Assembly: GCF_039697315.1 (NCBI RefSeq)
Contig: NZ_CP155619.1
Coordinates: forward strand, 3,782,001-3,846,000
Source of the DNA: Pseudomonas abietaniphila
Lineage (GTDB): Bacteria > Pseudomonadota > Gammaproteobacteria > Pseudomonadales > Pseudomonadaceae
Reading direction: 5' to 3'
Length of the DNA stretch: 64,000 nucleotides
In this document: one piece after another, positions 27,234-36,190 of the stretch
Layout: each line of letters begins with the position of its first letter
Numbering within the stretch: the first letter of the stretch is position 1
The notes under the pieces: model-generated
The model's input: the letters and a program-made list of their open reading frames with translations, nothing else
Databases searched by the model: none
What the model was told of the DNA's origin: nothing
Translations under genes and position numbers: made by a program

Positions 27234-28822
27234 CAGTCGATCACCCGTCCTTTGAGTGCGAAGAGACCTTGCGGACGTTTCTGGATAAACAGAATGATCA
27301 GCGCCAGGATCAGGATCTTGCCCAGCACAGCGCCGATTTGCGGTTCGAGAATCTTGTTGGCGATGCCCAGGCCGAAGGCGGCCATCACGCTGCCTGCCAG
27401 CTGGCCGACGCCGCCGAGCACCACCACCAGGAAGGAGTCGATGATGTAGCTCTGGCCCAGGTCGGGTCCGACGTTGCCGATCTGACTCAACGCCACACCG
27501 CCGAGCCCTGCGATGCCCGAACCCAGCCCGAAGGCCATCATGTCGATGCGACCGGTCGGCACGCCGCAGCAGGCCGCCATGTTGCGGTTCTGGGTCACGG
27601 CTCGTACGTTCAGACCCAGGCGGGTCTTGTTCAGCAACAGCCAGGTCAGCACTACGACGAACAGCGCGAAGCCAATGATGATGATCCGGTTGTACGGCAG
27701 CACCAGATTAGGCAGCACTTGAATGCCGCCGGACAGCCATTCCGGGTTGGCGACTTCGACGTTCTGCGCACCGAACACCACGCGAATCAACTGGATCAGC
27801 ATCAGGCTGATGCCCCAGGTGGCCAGCAGGGTTTCCAGAGGACGGCCGTAGAGGTGACGAATCACGGTGCGTTCCAGCGCCATGCCGATACAGGCCGTGA
27901 CGAAGAACGCGACGGGCAATGCCACCAATGGATAAAACTCGATCGCGCCCGGCGCGTAACGCTGGAGCATGATCTGCACAACATAAGTGGCGTAGGCGCC
28001 CAGCATCAGCATCTCGCCGTGGGCCATGTTGATCACGCCCAGCAGGCCGAAGGTGATCGCCAGACCGAGTGCCGCAAGCAGCAGGATCGAGCCCAGTGAG
28101 ATGCCGCTGAACACCTGACCGATCACTTCCCCGATCATCAGCTTGCGTTTGACCTGAGCCAGACTGGTTTCAGCGGCCAGGCGCACACTCGGGTCGGTTT
28201 CGACGTCAGGTTCGAGCAGGTTTTCCAGGCGGGTACGAGCCAGCGGATCGCCGGTTTCACCTAGCAGGCGGACGGCGGCCAGACGCACTGTCGGGCTGGT
28301 GTCGACCAGTTGCAGATTGGCCAGCGCCAGGCTCAGTGCCGAGTGCACGGCATCGTTTTTTTCGCTGGCGACCTGTTGCATGAGCAGTTGCAGCTGCGCA
28401 GGACGCGCACTTTTTTGCAGGGTCAACGCCGCGGCCAGACGAAGCTTGGCGTCGGCAGCGAGCAATTGATGGCTCGCCAGCGCCGTGTCCACCAGACCGC
28501 GCAGGCGGTTGTTCAGGCTGATCGCTTGAGGCTCATCGGGATTGGGAGCATCGGCCAGTGCCGGAGCAGTCGGGTCGACAGCGGTGAAGCTGTCGCCATT
28601 CTGGATGAAGGCGCGGTTGCTGCTGTCGGCGGCCACGCGGCCTTCCTGCAGGGCAATCAATAAATCAACGCGCGCGGGAACGGGCTTGGCAGCCCAGGCT
28701 TCCAGCAGTTCAGCGCGCTCGGAGGATTCGGCCGCGACAAAGTCGCCGGCATCGCTGGCATGCGCTGCAAAGGGCAGCAACAGGCTCAGGGCGAGAATGA
28801 GGCGGTAGAAAGATCTGGGCAT
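27233..28822 (-). CDS. urtB: urea ABC transporter permease UrtB
   Basis: A 529-residue protein with a signal peptide, then about 200 periplasmic residues with HEAT-like repeats (VRLAAVRLLGETGDPLARTR), and a LivH-like permease domain starting near residue 230 (LAITFGLLGVINMAHGEMLM). The periplasmic extension is characteristic of UrtB and absent from LivH. Start at 28822 was chosen at MPRSFYRLILAL, giving a clean signal peptide. Confidence 0.95.
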   Translation of the reverse strand: MPRSFYRLILALSLLLPFAAHASDAGDFVAAESSERAELLEAWAAKPVPARVDLLIALQEGRVAADSSNRAFIQNGDSFTAVDPTAPALADAPNPDEPQAISLNNRLRGLVDTALASHQLLAADAKLRLAAALTLQKSARPAQLQLLMQQVASEKNDAVHSALSLALANLQLVDTSPTVRLAAVRLLGETGDPLARTRLENLLEPDVETDPSVRLAAETSLAQVKRKLMIGEVIGQVFSGISLGSILLLAALGLAITFGLLGVINMAHGEMLMLGAYATYVVQIMLQRYAPGAIEFYPLVALPVAFFVTACIGMALERTVIRHLYGRPLETLLATWGISLMLIQLIRVVFGAQNVEVANPEWLSGGIQVLPNLVLPYNRIIIIGFALFVVVLTWLLLNKTRLGLNVRAVTQNRNMAACCGVPTGRIDMMAFGLGSGIAGLGGVALSQIGNVGPDLGQSYIIDSFLVVVLGGVGQLAGSVMAAFGLGIANKILEPQIGAVLGKILILALIILFIQKRPQGLFALKGRVID

Positions 28823-28870
28823 ATCGGTGTCCTGAAAGCACCCGCATGACGTAACGTCGTGCGTGAAACT

Positions 28871-29007
28871 CTGTAGGAGCGAGGCTTGTCCCGCGATCGG
28901 CGGGGGACCCGTCGTAAAACCTGCAAACGCGGTATTACAGATACACCGCATGTGATGGATTTACTGCCGCTTCGCGCCAGATCTCGGGACAAGCCACGCT
29001 CCTACAG
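28871..29007. repeat. REPIN between urtA and urtB
   Basis: CTGTAGGAGCGAGGCTTGTC at the left and its near reverse complement (GGGACAAGCCACGCTCCTAC, 28986-29005) at the right; same subtype as 23414-23549. It sits between the binding-protein gene and the permease genes, where an mRNA-stabilising hairpin is common in ABC operons. Confidence 0.85.
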
Positions 29008-29037
29008 GAGGTGTCGGGCGCGGGGCCCGACAATGTG

Positions 29038-30303
29038 TCAGTTACTCTTCACCGCATAGTCAGGCTTCTTGTCGTTGCCCGGAATGAACGGGCTCCAAGG
29101 TTGGGCGCGGATAGGCTCCTTGGTTTTCCACACGACGTTGAACTGACCGTCTGCCTTGATCTCGCCGATCATGACCGGCTTGTGCAGGTGATGGTTGGTC
29201 TTGTCCATTTCCAGAGTGAAGCCCGACGGCGCGGCGAAGGTCTGGCCGGCCATGGCTTCACGGACTTTGTCCACGTCAGTCGACTTGGCCTTTTCGGCTG
29301 CCTGAGCCCACATATGGATGCCCACGTACGTGGCTTCCATCGGGTCGTTGGTGACGGCTTTATCCGCGTTCGGCAAGTTGTGCGCCTTGGCGTAGGCTTT
29401 CCAGTCGGCGACGAACTTGGTGTTGACCGGGTTCTTTACCGACTCGAAGTAGTTCCAGGCCGCCAGGTTGCCCACCAGCGGTTTGGTGTCGACGCCGCGC
29501 AGTTCTTCTTCGCCCACCGAGAACGCCACGACCGGAACGTCGGTAGCTTTCAGGCCCTGGTTGCCCAGTTCCTTGTAGAACGGCACGTTGGAGTCGCCGT
29601 TGACGGTGGAGATCACAGCGGTCTTGCCGCCTGCCGAGAACTTCTTGATGTTGGCCACGATGGTCTGGTAATCGCTGTGGCCGAATGGGGTGTAGACCTC
29701 TTCGATGTCGCTGTCCTTCACGCCTTTGGAGTGCAGGAACGAACGCAGAATCTTGTTGGTGGTACGCGGATAGACGTAGTCGGTGCCCAGCAGGAAGAAG
29801 CGTTTGGCGGCGCCGCCGTCTTCGCTCATCAGGTACTCAACCGCAGGAATGGCTTGCTGGTTCGGCGCGGCGCCGGTGTAGAACACGTTCGGCGACATCT
29901 CTTCACCTTCGTACTGCACCGGGTAGAACAGCAGGCCGTTCAGCTCTTCGAACACCGGCAGTACCGACTTACGCGACACCGAGGTCCAGCAACCGAAGAC
30001 AACGGCCACTTTGTCCTGAGTGATCAGCTGACGGGCTTTTTCCGCGAACAGCGGCCAGTTGGACGCGGGGTCGACCACTACGGCCTCCAGCTTCTTGCCA
30101 TTGACGCCGCCTTTGGCGTTGATTTCGTCGATGGTCATCAACGCCATGTCTTTGAGCGAAGTCTCAGAGATGGCCATGGTGCCAGACAAAGAATGCAGAA
30201 TGCCGACCTTGATGGTCTCAGCGGCCTGGACGGTCCAGGTCATACCCATAGCGGCGATCGATGCGGACAAGGTGAACGCTTTTAGCAAACTACGACGCTT
30301 CAT
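29038..30303 (-). CDS. urtA: urea ABC transporter substrate-binding protein UrtA
   Basis: The 421-residue periplasmic binding protein carries a twin-arginine-like signal (KRRSLLKAF) and the LivK-type fold with family wording such as VGILHSLSGTMAISE, VFGCWTSVSRKSVLPVFEE and NGLLFYPVQYEGEE. It captures urea for UrtBCDE. It is the first gene of the leftward urt-ure operon and has a sigma-54 promoter 76-91 bases upstream of its start. Confidence 0.96.
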   Translation of the reverse strand: MKRRSLLKAFTLSASIAAMGMTWTVQAAETIKVGILHSLSGTMAISETSLKDMALMTIDEINAKGGVNGKKLEAVVVDPASNWPLFAEKARQLITQDKVAVVFGCWTSVSRKSVLPVFEELNGLLFYPVQYEGEEMSPNVFYTGAAPNQQAIPAVEYLMSEDGGAAKRFFLLGTDYVYPRTTNKILRSFLHSKGVKDSDIEEVYTPFGHSDYQTIVANIKKFSAGGKTAVISTVNGDSNVPFYKELGNQGLKATDVPVVAFSVGEEELRGVDTKPLVGNLAAWNYFESVKNPVNTKFVADWKAYAKAHNLPNADKAVTNDPMEATYVGIHMWAQAAEKAKSTDVDKVREAMAGQTFAAPSGFTLEMDKTNHHLHKPVMIGEIKADGQFNVVWKTKEPIRAQPWSPFIPGNDKKPDYAVKSN

Positions 30304-30378
30304 TGGCTAGCTCCATTCTTCGATTTTTTTAGTAATGACTGCTGTTGGCGGTGCAGAGGTTGAGTCTGCTTAGGCTTT

Positions 30379-30394
30379 AGCAAACGCTGGGCCA
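30379..30394 (-). promoter_or_regulatory. sigma-54 promoter of urtA
   Basis: On the minus strand TGGCCCAGCGTTTGCT matches TGGCACG-N4-TTGCW with the invariant GG-N10-GC spacing. The transcription start would be about 12 bases downstream, leaving a leader of roughly 60 bases to urtA. Confidence 0.8.
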
Positions 30395-30446
30395 AGGCGA
30401 GAAACGTCGCAAAATGGAATGAAAACGTCGCTAGGTCAGGCGAGGG

Positions 30447-30504
30447 TGCGCCATTGTGGGGCTGGGTCGGTAAGAGGGTGCGCTGGCTGCGCTGATGTGG
30501 TGCG
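30447..30504. promoter_or_regulatory. two NtrC-like binding sites
   Basis: TGCGCC-N4-TGGGGC (30447-30462) and TGCGCT-N4-TGGTGC (30488-30503) resemble the NtrC site TGCACC-N4-TGGTGCA. Their centres lie about 41 bases apart (four helical turns) and roughly 90 and 130 bases upstream of the predicted start, as expected for an NtrC enhancer. Confidence 0.55.
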
Positions 30505-30658
30505 GGGAAGTTGTCGGGGTCGACAGGTTTTTACAGTGATCTTCACACGAGGGGCGCGTCGATCATGCGGGAAAGCGAAGGACGGGGCCTGAAACCCGAA
30601 ATGAGGAGGAATTCATCACTAAACCACCCAAGAGGTTCCAGGCCCCGCAGGACGCAAT

Positions 30659-32032
30659 CTAAGCTGTTGCTGCGGATTTGGCAAAGCGCGAACGTGCTAT
30701 CCGATCGAGCAACCATACTGCCAGCATCGAAATCCCGACGAGCGGGAAGGCCGCGCCGAGCGCGATCATCACCACCGTCGCGACTTTCCAGCGCGGCAGG
30801 TCATGGCGCAGGGGTGGAACACCGAAACCGTTTTGCGGACGGCGCTTCCACCAGATGACGATCCCGCTGACCGAACTGAGCAAGACCATCAGGCAGATGA
30901 ACAGGATCAGCAACTGATTCACCCAGCCAAACATCTTGCCTTCATGCAGCATCACGCCCAGCTCGGTCGCTTTGGAGACCGCGCTGTAATCCGCGTATCT
31001 CACGTCCGCCAGCACCTTGCCGCTGTACTGATCGACATGCAGGGTCGCGTCATTGCGCGGGTCGTCCGCAAATACTGAAACCGTGAACACGCCATCGGCG
31101 GTTTTCGGTGGGGTGATGCTGTATCCGGGCTCGATCTTGCGCTCGTTGGCAATGTCGACAACCCGCTGCAGCGTGATGGTCGGCGAGGCCGGTGCGCTGG
31201 ACATGCCGCCATGGTTCATGTGCTCGGCATGGTCGCCGCCGGAAACAGGCATCGGGGTATTTTCCATCGCCCAAGGCACGGTCTGCACACTGGCATTGTT
31301 CAGGTCGCCGGCTTGTTTTTCAGACTTGGGCACATCGTTCCACATCGCGGCCGGGAAGGTGTTCCACACATCGGCGTACACCTTGCCCCACATGCCGGTC
31401 CAGGTCATGCCGCTCAGCAGCATGAACAACAGCGCCACCGAGCCCCAGAATCCGGTCACGGCGTGCAGGTCGCGCCACAGCACGCGACCACGGGCGGTGA
31501 CGCGCGGCCATAGCACGCCTGCTGGTGAACGACCCCGAGGCCACCACAGGTAAACGCCGGACACGACAAGGACAATGCCCCAGCCCGCGGCCATTTCCAC
31601 CAGTCGATCACCGACGGTGCCGATCAGCAGTTCGCCGTGTATCGCACGGGCCATCGCTTGCAGGTTGTTTTTGGCGTCCTGTGTGCCGAGCACCTTGCCG
31701 CTGTACGGGTCGATGAAGAGGTTCACCTCCCGGCCTTCCTGCTTGATGACGAACTGCGCGCTGCTCTCGGCGTTGGCGGGTGGCAGGTACTTGCTGATCG
31801 AGACGTGCGGATACGCCTCGATCACGCGCTGTTGCTGCTCGTCGGCGGTGAGCAGGTGATGCGCAGGGTTGACCGTCAGCAGGTCGTGGTACATCAGCGA
31901 ATCGAGCTGCGGTTTGAACAGGTAAACCATGCCGGTCAATGACAGCATGATCATGAAGGGCGCAACGAACAGGCCGGCATAGAAATGCCAGCGCCACGCC
32001 AGGTTATAGAACGACACGTTTGGTTTGGACAT
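30659..32032 (-). CDS. PepSY-associated TM domain protein (probable iron/copper reductase type)
   Basis: A 457-residue inner-membrane protein with four hydrophobic segments and PepSY regions; the N-terminal segment FYNLAWRWHFYAGLFVAPF has the family's W-x-x-H-x-x-x-G signature. HGELLIGTVGDRLVEMAAGW and the C-terminal LHEGKMFGWVNQLLILF carry further conserved histidines. Family members include haem-dependent ferric reductases and partners of copper loci. A loop rich in Met and His (EHMNHGGMSS) suggests metal contact. It follows three small genes that look copper-related. Confidence 0.8.
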   Translation of the reverse strand: MSKPNVSFYNLAWRWHFYAGLFVAPFMIMLSLTGMVYLFKPQLDSLMYHDLLTVNPAHHLLTADEQQQRVIEAYPHVSISKYLPPANAESSAQFVIKQEGREVNLFIDPYSGKVLGTQDAKNNLQAMARAIHGELLIGTVGDRLVEMAAGWGIVLVVSGVYLWWPRGRSPAGVLWPRVTARGRVLWRDLHAVTGFWGSVALLFMLLSGMTWTGMWGKVYADVWNTFPAAMWNDVPKSEKQAGDLNNASVQTVPWAMENTPMPVSGGDHAEHMNHGGMSSAPASPTITLQRVVDIANERKIEPGYSITPPKTADGVFTVSVFADDPRNDATLHVDQYSGKVLADVRYADYSAVSKATELGVMLHEGKMFGWVNQLLILFICLMVLLSSVSGIVIWWKRRPQNGFGVPPLRHDLPRWKVATVVMIALGAAFPLVGISMLAVWLLDRIARSRFAKSAATA

Positions 32033-32118
32033 GGTGCAACGCTCCCGTCAGGGATGAACACGGCGCAGCGCGCGGGCGGCTTGAACGCGGCCCACGGATA
32101 CGAAATCTTTTTTAGGGA

Positions 32119-32574
32119 TCAGGCGACTGACGAGAGGGGCGGAGCACGGCTGCGGGCGTTGGGGAAGACGCTACGCTGGGCATGCCCCTGCTGGGGAGCA
32201 GCGTTGTAGAAGTCTGCAGGTTTTGGCGGAACTGGCGCAACGACGGCGAGGGTCTGGGTGAGCGCCGGGCAACTGAACAGCAGCGTGCAATAGCCGCACT
32301 TGGCCCAGATCACATGATCCATGCCAGCAACGTCGCCGGTGTCCGCGTGATGCCCGCCGTGTTCGTCTGCCGCCATGTTCATCGGCGTAGACATGTCCAT
32401 GTCCGCCGACATCGACGCGGACATCGACATGCCCGCGTGATGCTCCATCGGCATCGACTGTGAGATCAGCGGGCCGATGAAGATCATCAGCATGGCGAAC
32501 AGGCTCAGCCATGCACCCGATGTCTTGCGGGGCGGAGGCGTGGAGCGGGCGCGTATCGCGGACAGGCGGCTCAA
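32119..32574 (-). CDS. DUF2946 protein with Met/His-rich region
   Basis: A 151-residue protein with one N-terminal hydrophobic segment and a Met/His-rich periplasmic stretch (MPMEHHAGMSMSASMSADMD, then HGGHHADTGD), followed by the DUF2946 feature KCGYCTLLFSCP. The composition suggests binding of copper. It starts 27 bases after the PCu(A)C gene stop and is followed 86 bases later by the PepSY gene. Confidence 0.78.
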   Translation of the reverse strand: MSRLSAIRARSTPPPRKTSGAWLSLFAMLMIFIGPLISQSMPMEHHAGMSMSASMSADMDMSTPMNMAADEHGGHHADTGDVAGMDHVIWAKCGYCTLLFSCPALTQTLAVVAPVPPKPADFYNAAPQQGHAQRSVFPNARSRAPPLSSVA

Positions 32575-32601
32575 TGGGTTCAGCTTCGACGGTCAGGGCT
32601 G

Positions 32602-33093
32602 TCAGTGGACGTGAACAGGAGGCGCGTCATCGGGTGCCTGTTTCTGCACCTTGACGTCAACCGTCACGTCGCCGGTTTTCTCGAAATGAAGGGTCAGCGG
32701 GAAGGACTGGCCGTCTGTCAGCTTCGAGCGGTCTTTCAGATCCAGCAGCATGACGTGGTAAGCCATGGGCGCGAATTTCACCTGGCCACCGGCCGGAATG
32801 TCCACCGTCTGCACCTGCTGCATCTTCATCAGGCCGTCTTTGTTCACATGCTCGTGCAATTGAGCGGCGCCTGCGACGGGGCTGTCGACACCGGTCAGAC
32901 GATCGGCGTCCGGGCCCGCGTTGCTGATCACGAAATACGCCGCAACGGTGGGCGCATTCGGCGGCAGCTCCATCGACCACGGGTGGGCGATTGCTAGATG
33001 GCCTTTTGCATATTCATGAGCTTCAACATAGCAGGCAGGCAACAGCAACGCCGCCAGTAACAGGACTTTTTTTAGCGTGACGGTTTTCAACAT
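32602..33093 (-). CDS. PCu(A)C-family periplasmic copper chaperone
   Basis: A 163-residue secreted protein. The fold motif runs from HPWSMELPPNAPTVAAYFVI to the metal-ligand set HEHVNKDGLMKMQQV and MAYHVMLLDL, the H-x(n)-M...H-x-M pattern of PCu(A)C chaperones that deliver Cu(I), for example to cytochrome oxidase. Signal peptide at residues 1-25. It is flanked on both sides by DUF2946 genes. Confidence 0.9.
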   Translation of the reverse strand: MLKTVTLKKVLLLAALLLPACYVEAHEYAKGHLAIAHPWSMELPPNAPTVAAYFVISNAGPDADRLTGVDSPVAGAAQLHEHVNKDGLMKMQQVQTVDIPAGGQVKFAPMAYHVMLLDLKDRSKLTDGQSFPLTLHFEKTGDVTVDVKVQKQAPDDAPPVHVH

Positions 33094-33145
33094 TGCAACG
33101 AGCCTCCAATCATTCAGAAACGCGACGTGCTGCGTGAACGAACGA

Positions 33146-33580
33146 TCAGACGCGAGGGGAGGCGCGGGGATTGAGGCTAGGCCATTGCTGGCGCGGTGGG
33201 GCGTGAAAAACCAGAATCGCCGAGGGGAAACGAACCGGCTCGAAGATCGTGAACACGCCGAACGTCTGGCCGCCAGGAAGTGCCACCAGCGACAGCGATC
33301 CGGAACAGCACGGGCAATGCTGCATTGAAGAATGTTCGCCGCCGTCAGGCGTACGCTGACTGACTTTGCTGACCAGGCCCAGTGGCGTAGCGACCCGTTG
33401 GGTACCGTTGCCGGTGCAGAAACTGCCCCACACCACCTGCTCGGCTTGGGTGCGCGGCATGGTGGGCGTCATCGGCATCGCGAGCATGCCGAACAGCAGC
33501 GCAAAACACGCCACCCAGGCAAAGGCCCGGCGCCGTTTGAGGCGGATGAGTCGATCTTGTTGTTCTTTCATGTCGGCCAT
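33146..33580 (-). CDS. DUF2946 protein
   Basis: A 144-residue protein with one N-terminal membrane segment (FAWVACFALLFGMLAMPM) and the family's C-terminal part, which contains HCPCCSGSLSLV. It is probably the first gene of the four-gene module. Start at 33580 (MADMKEQQ) or 33571 (MKEQQ) cannot be decided; the first is given. Confidence 0.75.
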   Translation of the reverse strand: MADMKEQQDRLIRLKRRRAFAWVACFALLFGMLAMPMTPTMPRTQAEQVVWGSFCTGNGTQRVATPLGLVSKVSQRTPDGGEHSSMQHCPCCSGSLSLVALPGGQTFGVFTIFEPVRFPSAILVFHAPPRQQWPSLNPRASPRV

Positions 33581-33656
33581 TTAGCCTGAATGGCCGTGAG
33601 ATGTAAAAAGCGCAGCCGCGACGTTATGTCGCGGGTGGGTATGGTTCAGGGGAGGT

Positions 33657-33950
33657 TCAGGTTGTGGAGGCGTGCAGTTTAAGGCCGAGAGCCTTGATCA
33701 CCTTCATGATCGTTGCGAACTCGGGGTTGCCTCCGTTACCCAGAGCCTTGTAGAGACTCTCTCGACCCAGGCCTGTGTCTTTGGCTATCTGAGTCATTCC
33801 ATAGGCACGCGCAATGTCGTTCAGGGCCTGGCGTACCAAAGCACCGTCTCCGGTATCTTCATCGAAACAAGCATCCAGGTAACCCGCCATATCCTCCGGG
33901 GTTTCCAGGTATTCCGCCGCATCGAATGGTTTGAATTCTTCTTTCTTCAT
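33657..33950 (-). CDS. HigA-like addiction module antidote protein
   Basis: A 97-residue protein with a C-terminal helix-turn-helix (MTQIAKDTGLGRESLYKALG, then NGGNPEFATIMKVIKALGLK), typical of the "putative addiction module antidote" family paired with HigB/Gp49-like toxins. Its ATG overlaps the toxin stop by four bases. The gene is intact while the toxin gene is frameshifted, so the antitoxin is now without a working partner unless the shift is bypassed. Confidence 0.88.
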   Translation of the reverse strand: MKKEEFKPFDAAEYLETPEDMAGYLDACFDEDTGDGALVRQALNDIARAYGMTQIAKDTGLGRESLYKALGNGGNPEFATIMKVIKALGLKLHASTT

Positions 33951-34250
33951 GTTTCCCTCGCATTGAGGCTTTTGGCCATTTCCTTGGCACGTCTGATATC
34001 CCGCTTTTGTGTTGATTTGTCGCCACCGAGTAGAAGCAGGTAAATGATGTCTGCGCGACGGGTCAAATAAATCCGGTAACCCGGCCCATAGTGAACACGC
34101 ATTTCGAAAACACCTTCGCCTACTGACTCAATCACCGAAATTACCTTGTTCTGCTGCTCGAATCCGCGCGATGACGCGCTGTTGGCCTGCTTTGTCCTTT
34201 AAAGACTTCAGCCAATTCGTAAATGAGGTAGATCGTTCGAAAAAAATCAT
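33947..34250 (-). pseudogene. HigB/Gp49-like toxin gene, frameshifted
   Basis: Reading from ATG at 34250 gives forty residues of a RelE/Gp49 toxin (FTNWLKSLKDKAGQQRVIAR, then IRAAEQGNFGD) ending at TGA (34130-34128). The rest of the family sequence (ESVGEGVFEMRVHYGPGYRI, then YLTRRADIIYLLLLGGDKS) continues in another frame to the stop at 33947. Restoring two bases at about 34129 would rejoin the frames and give about 102 residues, the family size, with GD-x-ESVG spacing. An assembly error or a programmed shift cannot be excluded, but decay is the simplest reading. Confidence 0.85.
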
Positions 34251-34259
34251 ACGGGAAAT

Positions 34260-34275
34260 GTATCCCGCAGGATAC
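34260..34275. promoter_or_regulatory. palindromic operator upstream of the toxin-antitoxin locus
   Basis: GTATCC (34260-34265) and GGATAC (34270-34275) form an exact palindrome around CGCA, ten bases upstream of the toxin ATG. The placement fits autorepression by the antitoxin. Confidence 0.6.
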
Positions 34276-34337
34276 TTTTCCGAAGTCAGCCAGCGCAGAT
34301 TGGGACACGCGGACTTTTCTTCAGGGGGCCAGGGATT

Positions 34338-35096
34338 TCATTTCGAAGCGGACGAGTATGTGGAAACGTCCTGCAATGCAGCCAACAACTCCCCAACGCG
34401 CCAGAACTCCCTGTCCACCGCCGCCAACACCGGCCGCTTCAACACCAACACCGGTAACCCTCGTTCCCTGGCCACTTCAAGCTTGGGCTCGGTTGCGCTG
34501 CTGCCGCTGTTTTTGCTGATCAACACGTCGATGTTGCGGCGCTCGAACAGCTCGCGTTCATCTTCAAGATGAAAGGGCCCGCGCGCGCCGATCACTTCAC
34601 AGCGTTCGTTGCCGGGATACACGTCCAGCGCGCGGAGCGTCCAGAACTGGTGCTCGGGGATTTCATGGAGATGCTGCAACGGCTCGCGGCCGAGGGTGAA
34701 CAGTGGACGCTTGAAAGGGGCGAGGGCGGTGATCAGCCCTGGCCAGTCGTCGACTTCGCGCCAGTCATCGCCCTGACCTGGTTGCCATGACGGACGACGC
34801 AGCGCCCAGCACGGCACATGGGCGAGTCGTGCTGCGACGGCAGCGTTGTGGCTGATCTGCGCGGCATAAGGGTGGGTCGCGTCGAGAATCAGAGAGATGC
34901 CTTCTTCACGCACGAACTGTGCAAGCCCCTCAGCGCCACCGTAACCGCCAACGCGCACCTGGCATTGCAGGTCGTTGGGTACGCGGCCGACACCCGCGAG
35001 GCTGTAGACATGCTGCGGCCCCAGGGTTCGGGCAATCGCCAGCGCCTCGGTCACCCCCCCCAGCAGCAGGACGCGTTTCCCTGCGTGGGCAGTCAA
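34338..35096 (-). CDS. cobK: precorrin-6A reductase CobK
   Basis: A 252-residue NADPH-dependent reductase of precorrin-6A to precorrin-6B. Visible motifs: [18 protein letters not shown] at the N-terminus, [19 protein letters not shown] and the C-terminal [20 protein letters not shown]. It is third in the leftward operon cobL-cbiD-cobK; its start overlaps the cbiD stop by four bases. Confidence 0.93.
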   Translation of the reverse strand: MTAHAGKRVLLLGGVTEALAIARTLGPQHVYSLAGVGRVPNDLQCQVRVGGYGGAEGLAQFVREEGISLILDATHPYAAQISHNAAVAARLAHVPCWALRRPSWQPGQGDDWREVDDWPGLITALAPFKRPLFTLGREPLQHLHEIPEHQFWTLRALDVYPGNERCEVIGARGPFHLEDERELFERRNIDVLISKNSGSSATEPKLEVARERGLPVLVLKRPVLAAVDREFWRVGELLAALQDVSTYSSASK

Positions 35097-36190
35097 AGGA
35101 ACGCCCCCGCATGGCCGACGATCCCGCCTTGACGGTCGATCGCGAACACTTCCACCTGAACCTGTGCGGGCACCACGCTTCGCGCAAAGTCCAGCGCGTG
35201 CTGGCAGACCGCGTCACCCAGCGCCACGCCAGCGGCCGATGCCATGGCCAGCGCTTGCTGACTGGTGTTGGCGGCTCGGATGTTCTGCTGTAGCTCGGCA
35301 TCGGCGCCGATCGCCGCGGCCCATTGCGCCAGTTGCTCCAGGTTGATGCTGGAGTGGCGGCTGTGAAGGTCCATATGTCCGGCGGCGAGTTTGCTGATCT
35401 TGCCGAAACCGCCACACAGGCTGAGTTTATCCACAGGCACTTTGCGCAGGTGTTTGAGCACGGCCCCCACAAAGTCGCCCATTTCGATCAGCGCGATGTC
35501 GGGCAGTTCGTAGACGCGGCGCATGGTGTCTTCACTGGCGTTGCCGGTGCAGGCCGCGATGTGCTGATAGCCGTTGGTTCTGGCGACGTCGATGCCTTGG
35601 TGAATCGAGGCAATGTAGGCCGCGCAGGAAAAAGGTCGGACGATGCCGCTGGTGCCGAGGATCGACAGCCCGCCCAGGATGCCCAGCCGCGGGTTCATGG
35701 TTTTGAGCGCAAGCTCCCCGCCGTTTTCCACGCAGATCGTGACTTCGAATCCACCGGTGTAGCCAAACTCATCGGCCAGGCGGGTCAGATGTTCGGCCAT
35801 CATCTTGCGCGGAACCGGGTTGATGGCGGGCTCGCCGACGCCAAGGACCAGGCCCGGTCGGGTCACTGTGCCAACACCGGGGCCCGCTAAAAAGCGTACG
35901 CCGGGTTCAGCGATCAGACACACCTGCGAATACAACAGCGCGCCGTGGGTCACGTCTGGGTCGTCACCCGCATCCTTGATCGTGCCGGCTTCAGCGCCGG
36001 TGTCCGTCGCGCGACAGAACTCCAGGCGCATCTGCACCTGCTTGCCCTTGGGCAGCGTGATGTCGATTGCATCGTTGACTTCACCCGCCAGCAGGAAACG
36101 CGCCGCAGCCAGCGACGTTGCCGTGGCGCAGCTGCCCGTCGTCAGGCCGCTGCGAAGGGGCGCAGGTTGCTCGGCGGTTTCATCGCGCAT
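35093..36190 (-). CDS. cbiD: cobalt-precorrin-5B C1-methyltransferase CbiD
   Basis: A 365-residue C1-methyltransferase with the family start [19 protein letters not shown] and [14 protein letters not shown] [13 protein letters not shown] segments, plus [16 protein letters not shown]. CbiD is normally the C1 methylase of the oxygen-independent pathway; here it takes the place of CobF, which is not in the window. It overlaps the cobL stop by one base. Confidence 0.93.
   Translation of the reverse strand: MRDETAEQPAPLRSGLTTGSCATATSLAAARFLLAGEVNDAIDITLPKGKQVQMRLEFCRATDTGAEAGTIKDAGDDPDVTHGALLYSQVCLIAEPGVRFLAGPGVGTVTRPGLVLGVGEPAINPVPRKMMAEHLTRLADEFGYTGGFEVTICVENGGELALKTMNPRLGILGGLSILGTSGIVRPFSCAAYIASIHQGIDVARTNGYQHIAACTGNASEDTMRRVYELPDIALIEMGDFVGAVLKHLRKVPVDKLSLCGGFGKISKLAAGHMDLHSRHSSINLEQLAQWAAAIGADAELQQNIRAANTSQQALAMASAAGVALGDAVCQHALDFARSVVPAQVQVEVFAIDRQGGIVGHAGAFL

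Larger units (their letters stand above)
30304..30658. other. regulatory region upstream of urtA and end of the PepSY gene
   Basis: The 355-base gap holds the sigma-54 promoter and NtrC-like sites described separately, and near its right end an inverted repeat: CGGGGCCTGAAACC (30583-30596) and GGTTCCAGGCCCCG (30634-30647), one mismatch. The latter lies 12 bases after the PepSY-gene stop and may end that transcript. No gene is visible. Confidence 0.6.

Noticed and set aside
29011..30285. 424-codon open frame opposite urtA
   Set aside because: Same reason: shadow of a strongly conserved gene, without recognisable domains.
30583..30647. Insertion-sequence remnant with terminal inverted repeats
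   Set aside because: The 14-base arms have one mismatch, are only 37 bases apart and enclose no transposase fragment; a terminator-like role is more likely.
33947..34250. Programmed frameshift in the toxin gene
   Set aside because: GAT-TGA-G could allow a +1 step, but there is no slippery codon like CUU and no Shine-Dalgarno-like sequence just upstream as in prfB; a two-base deletion restoring family spacing is simpler.
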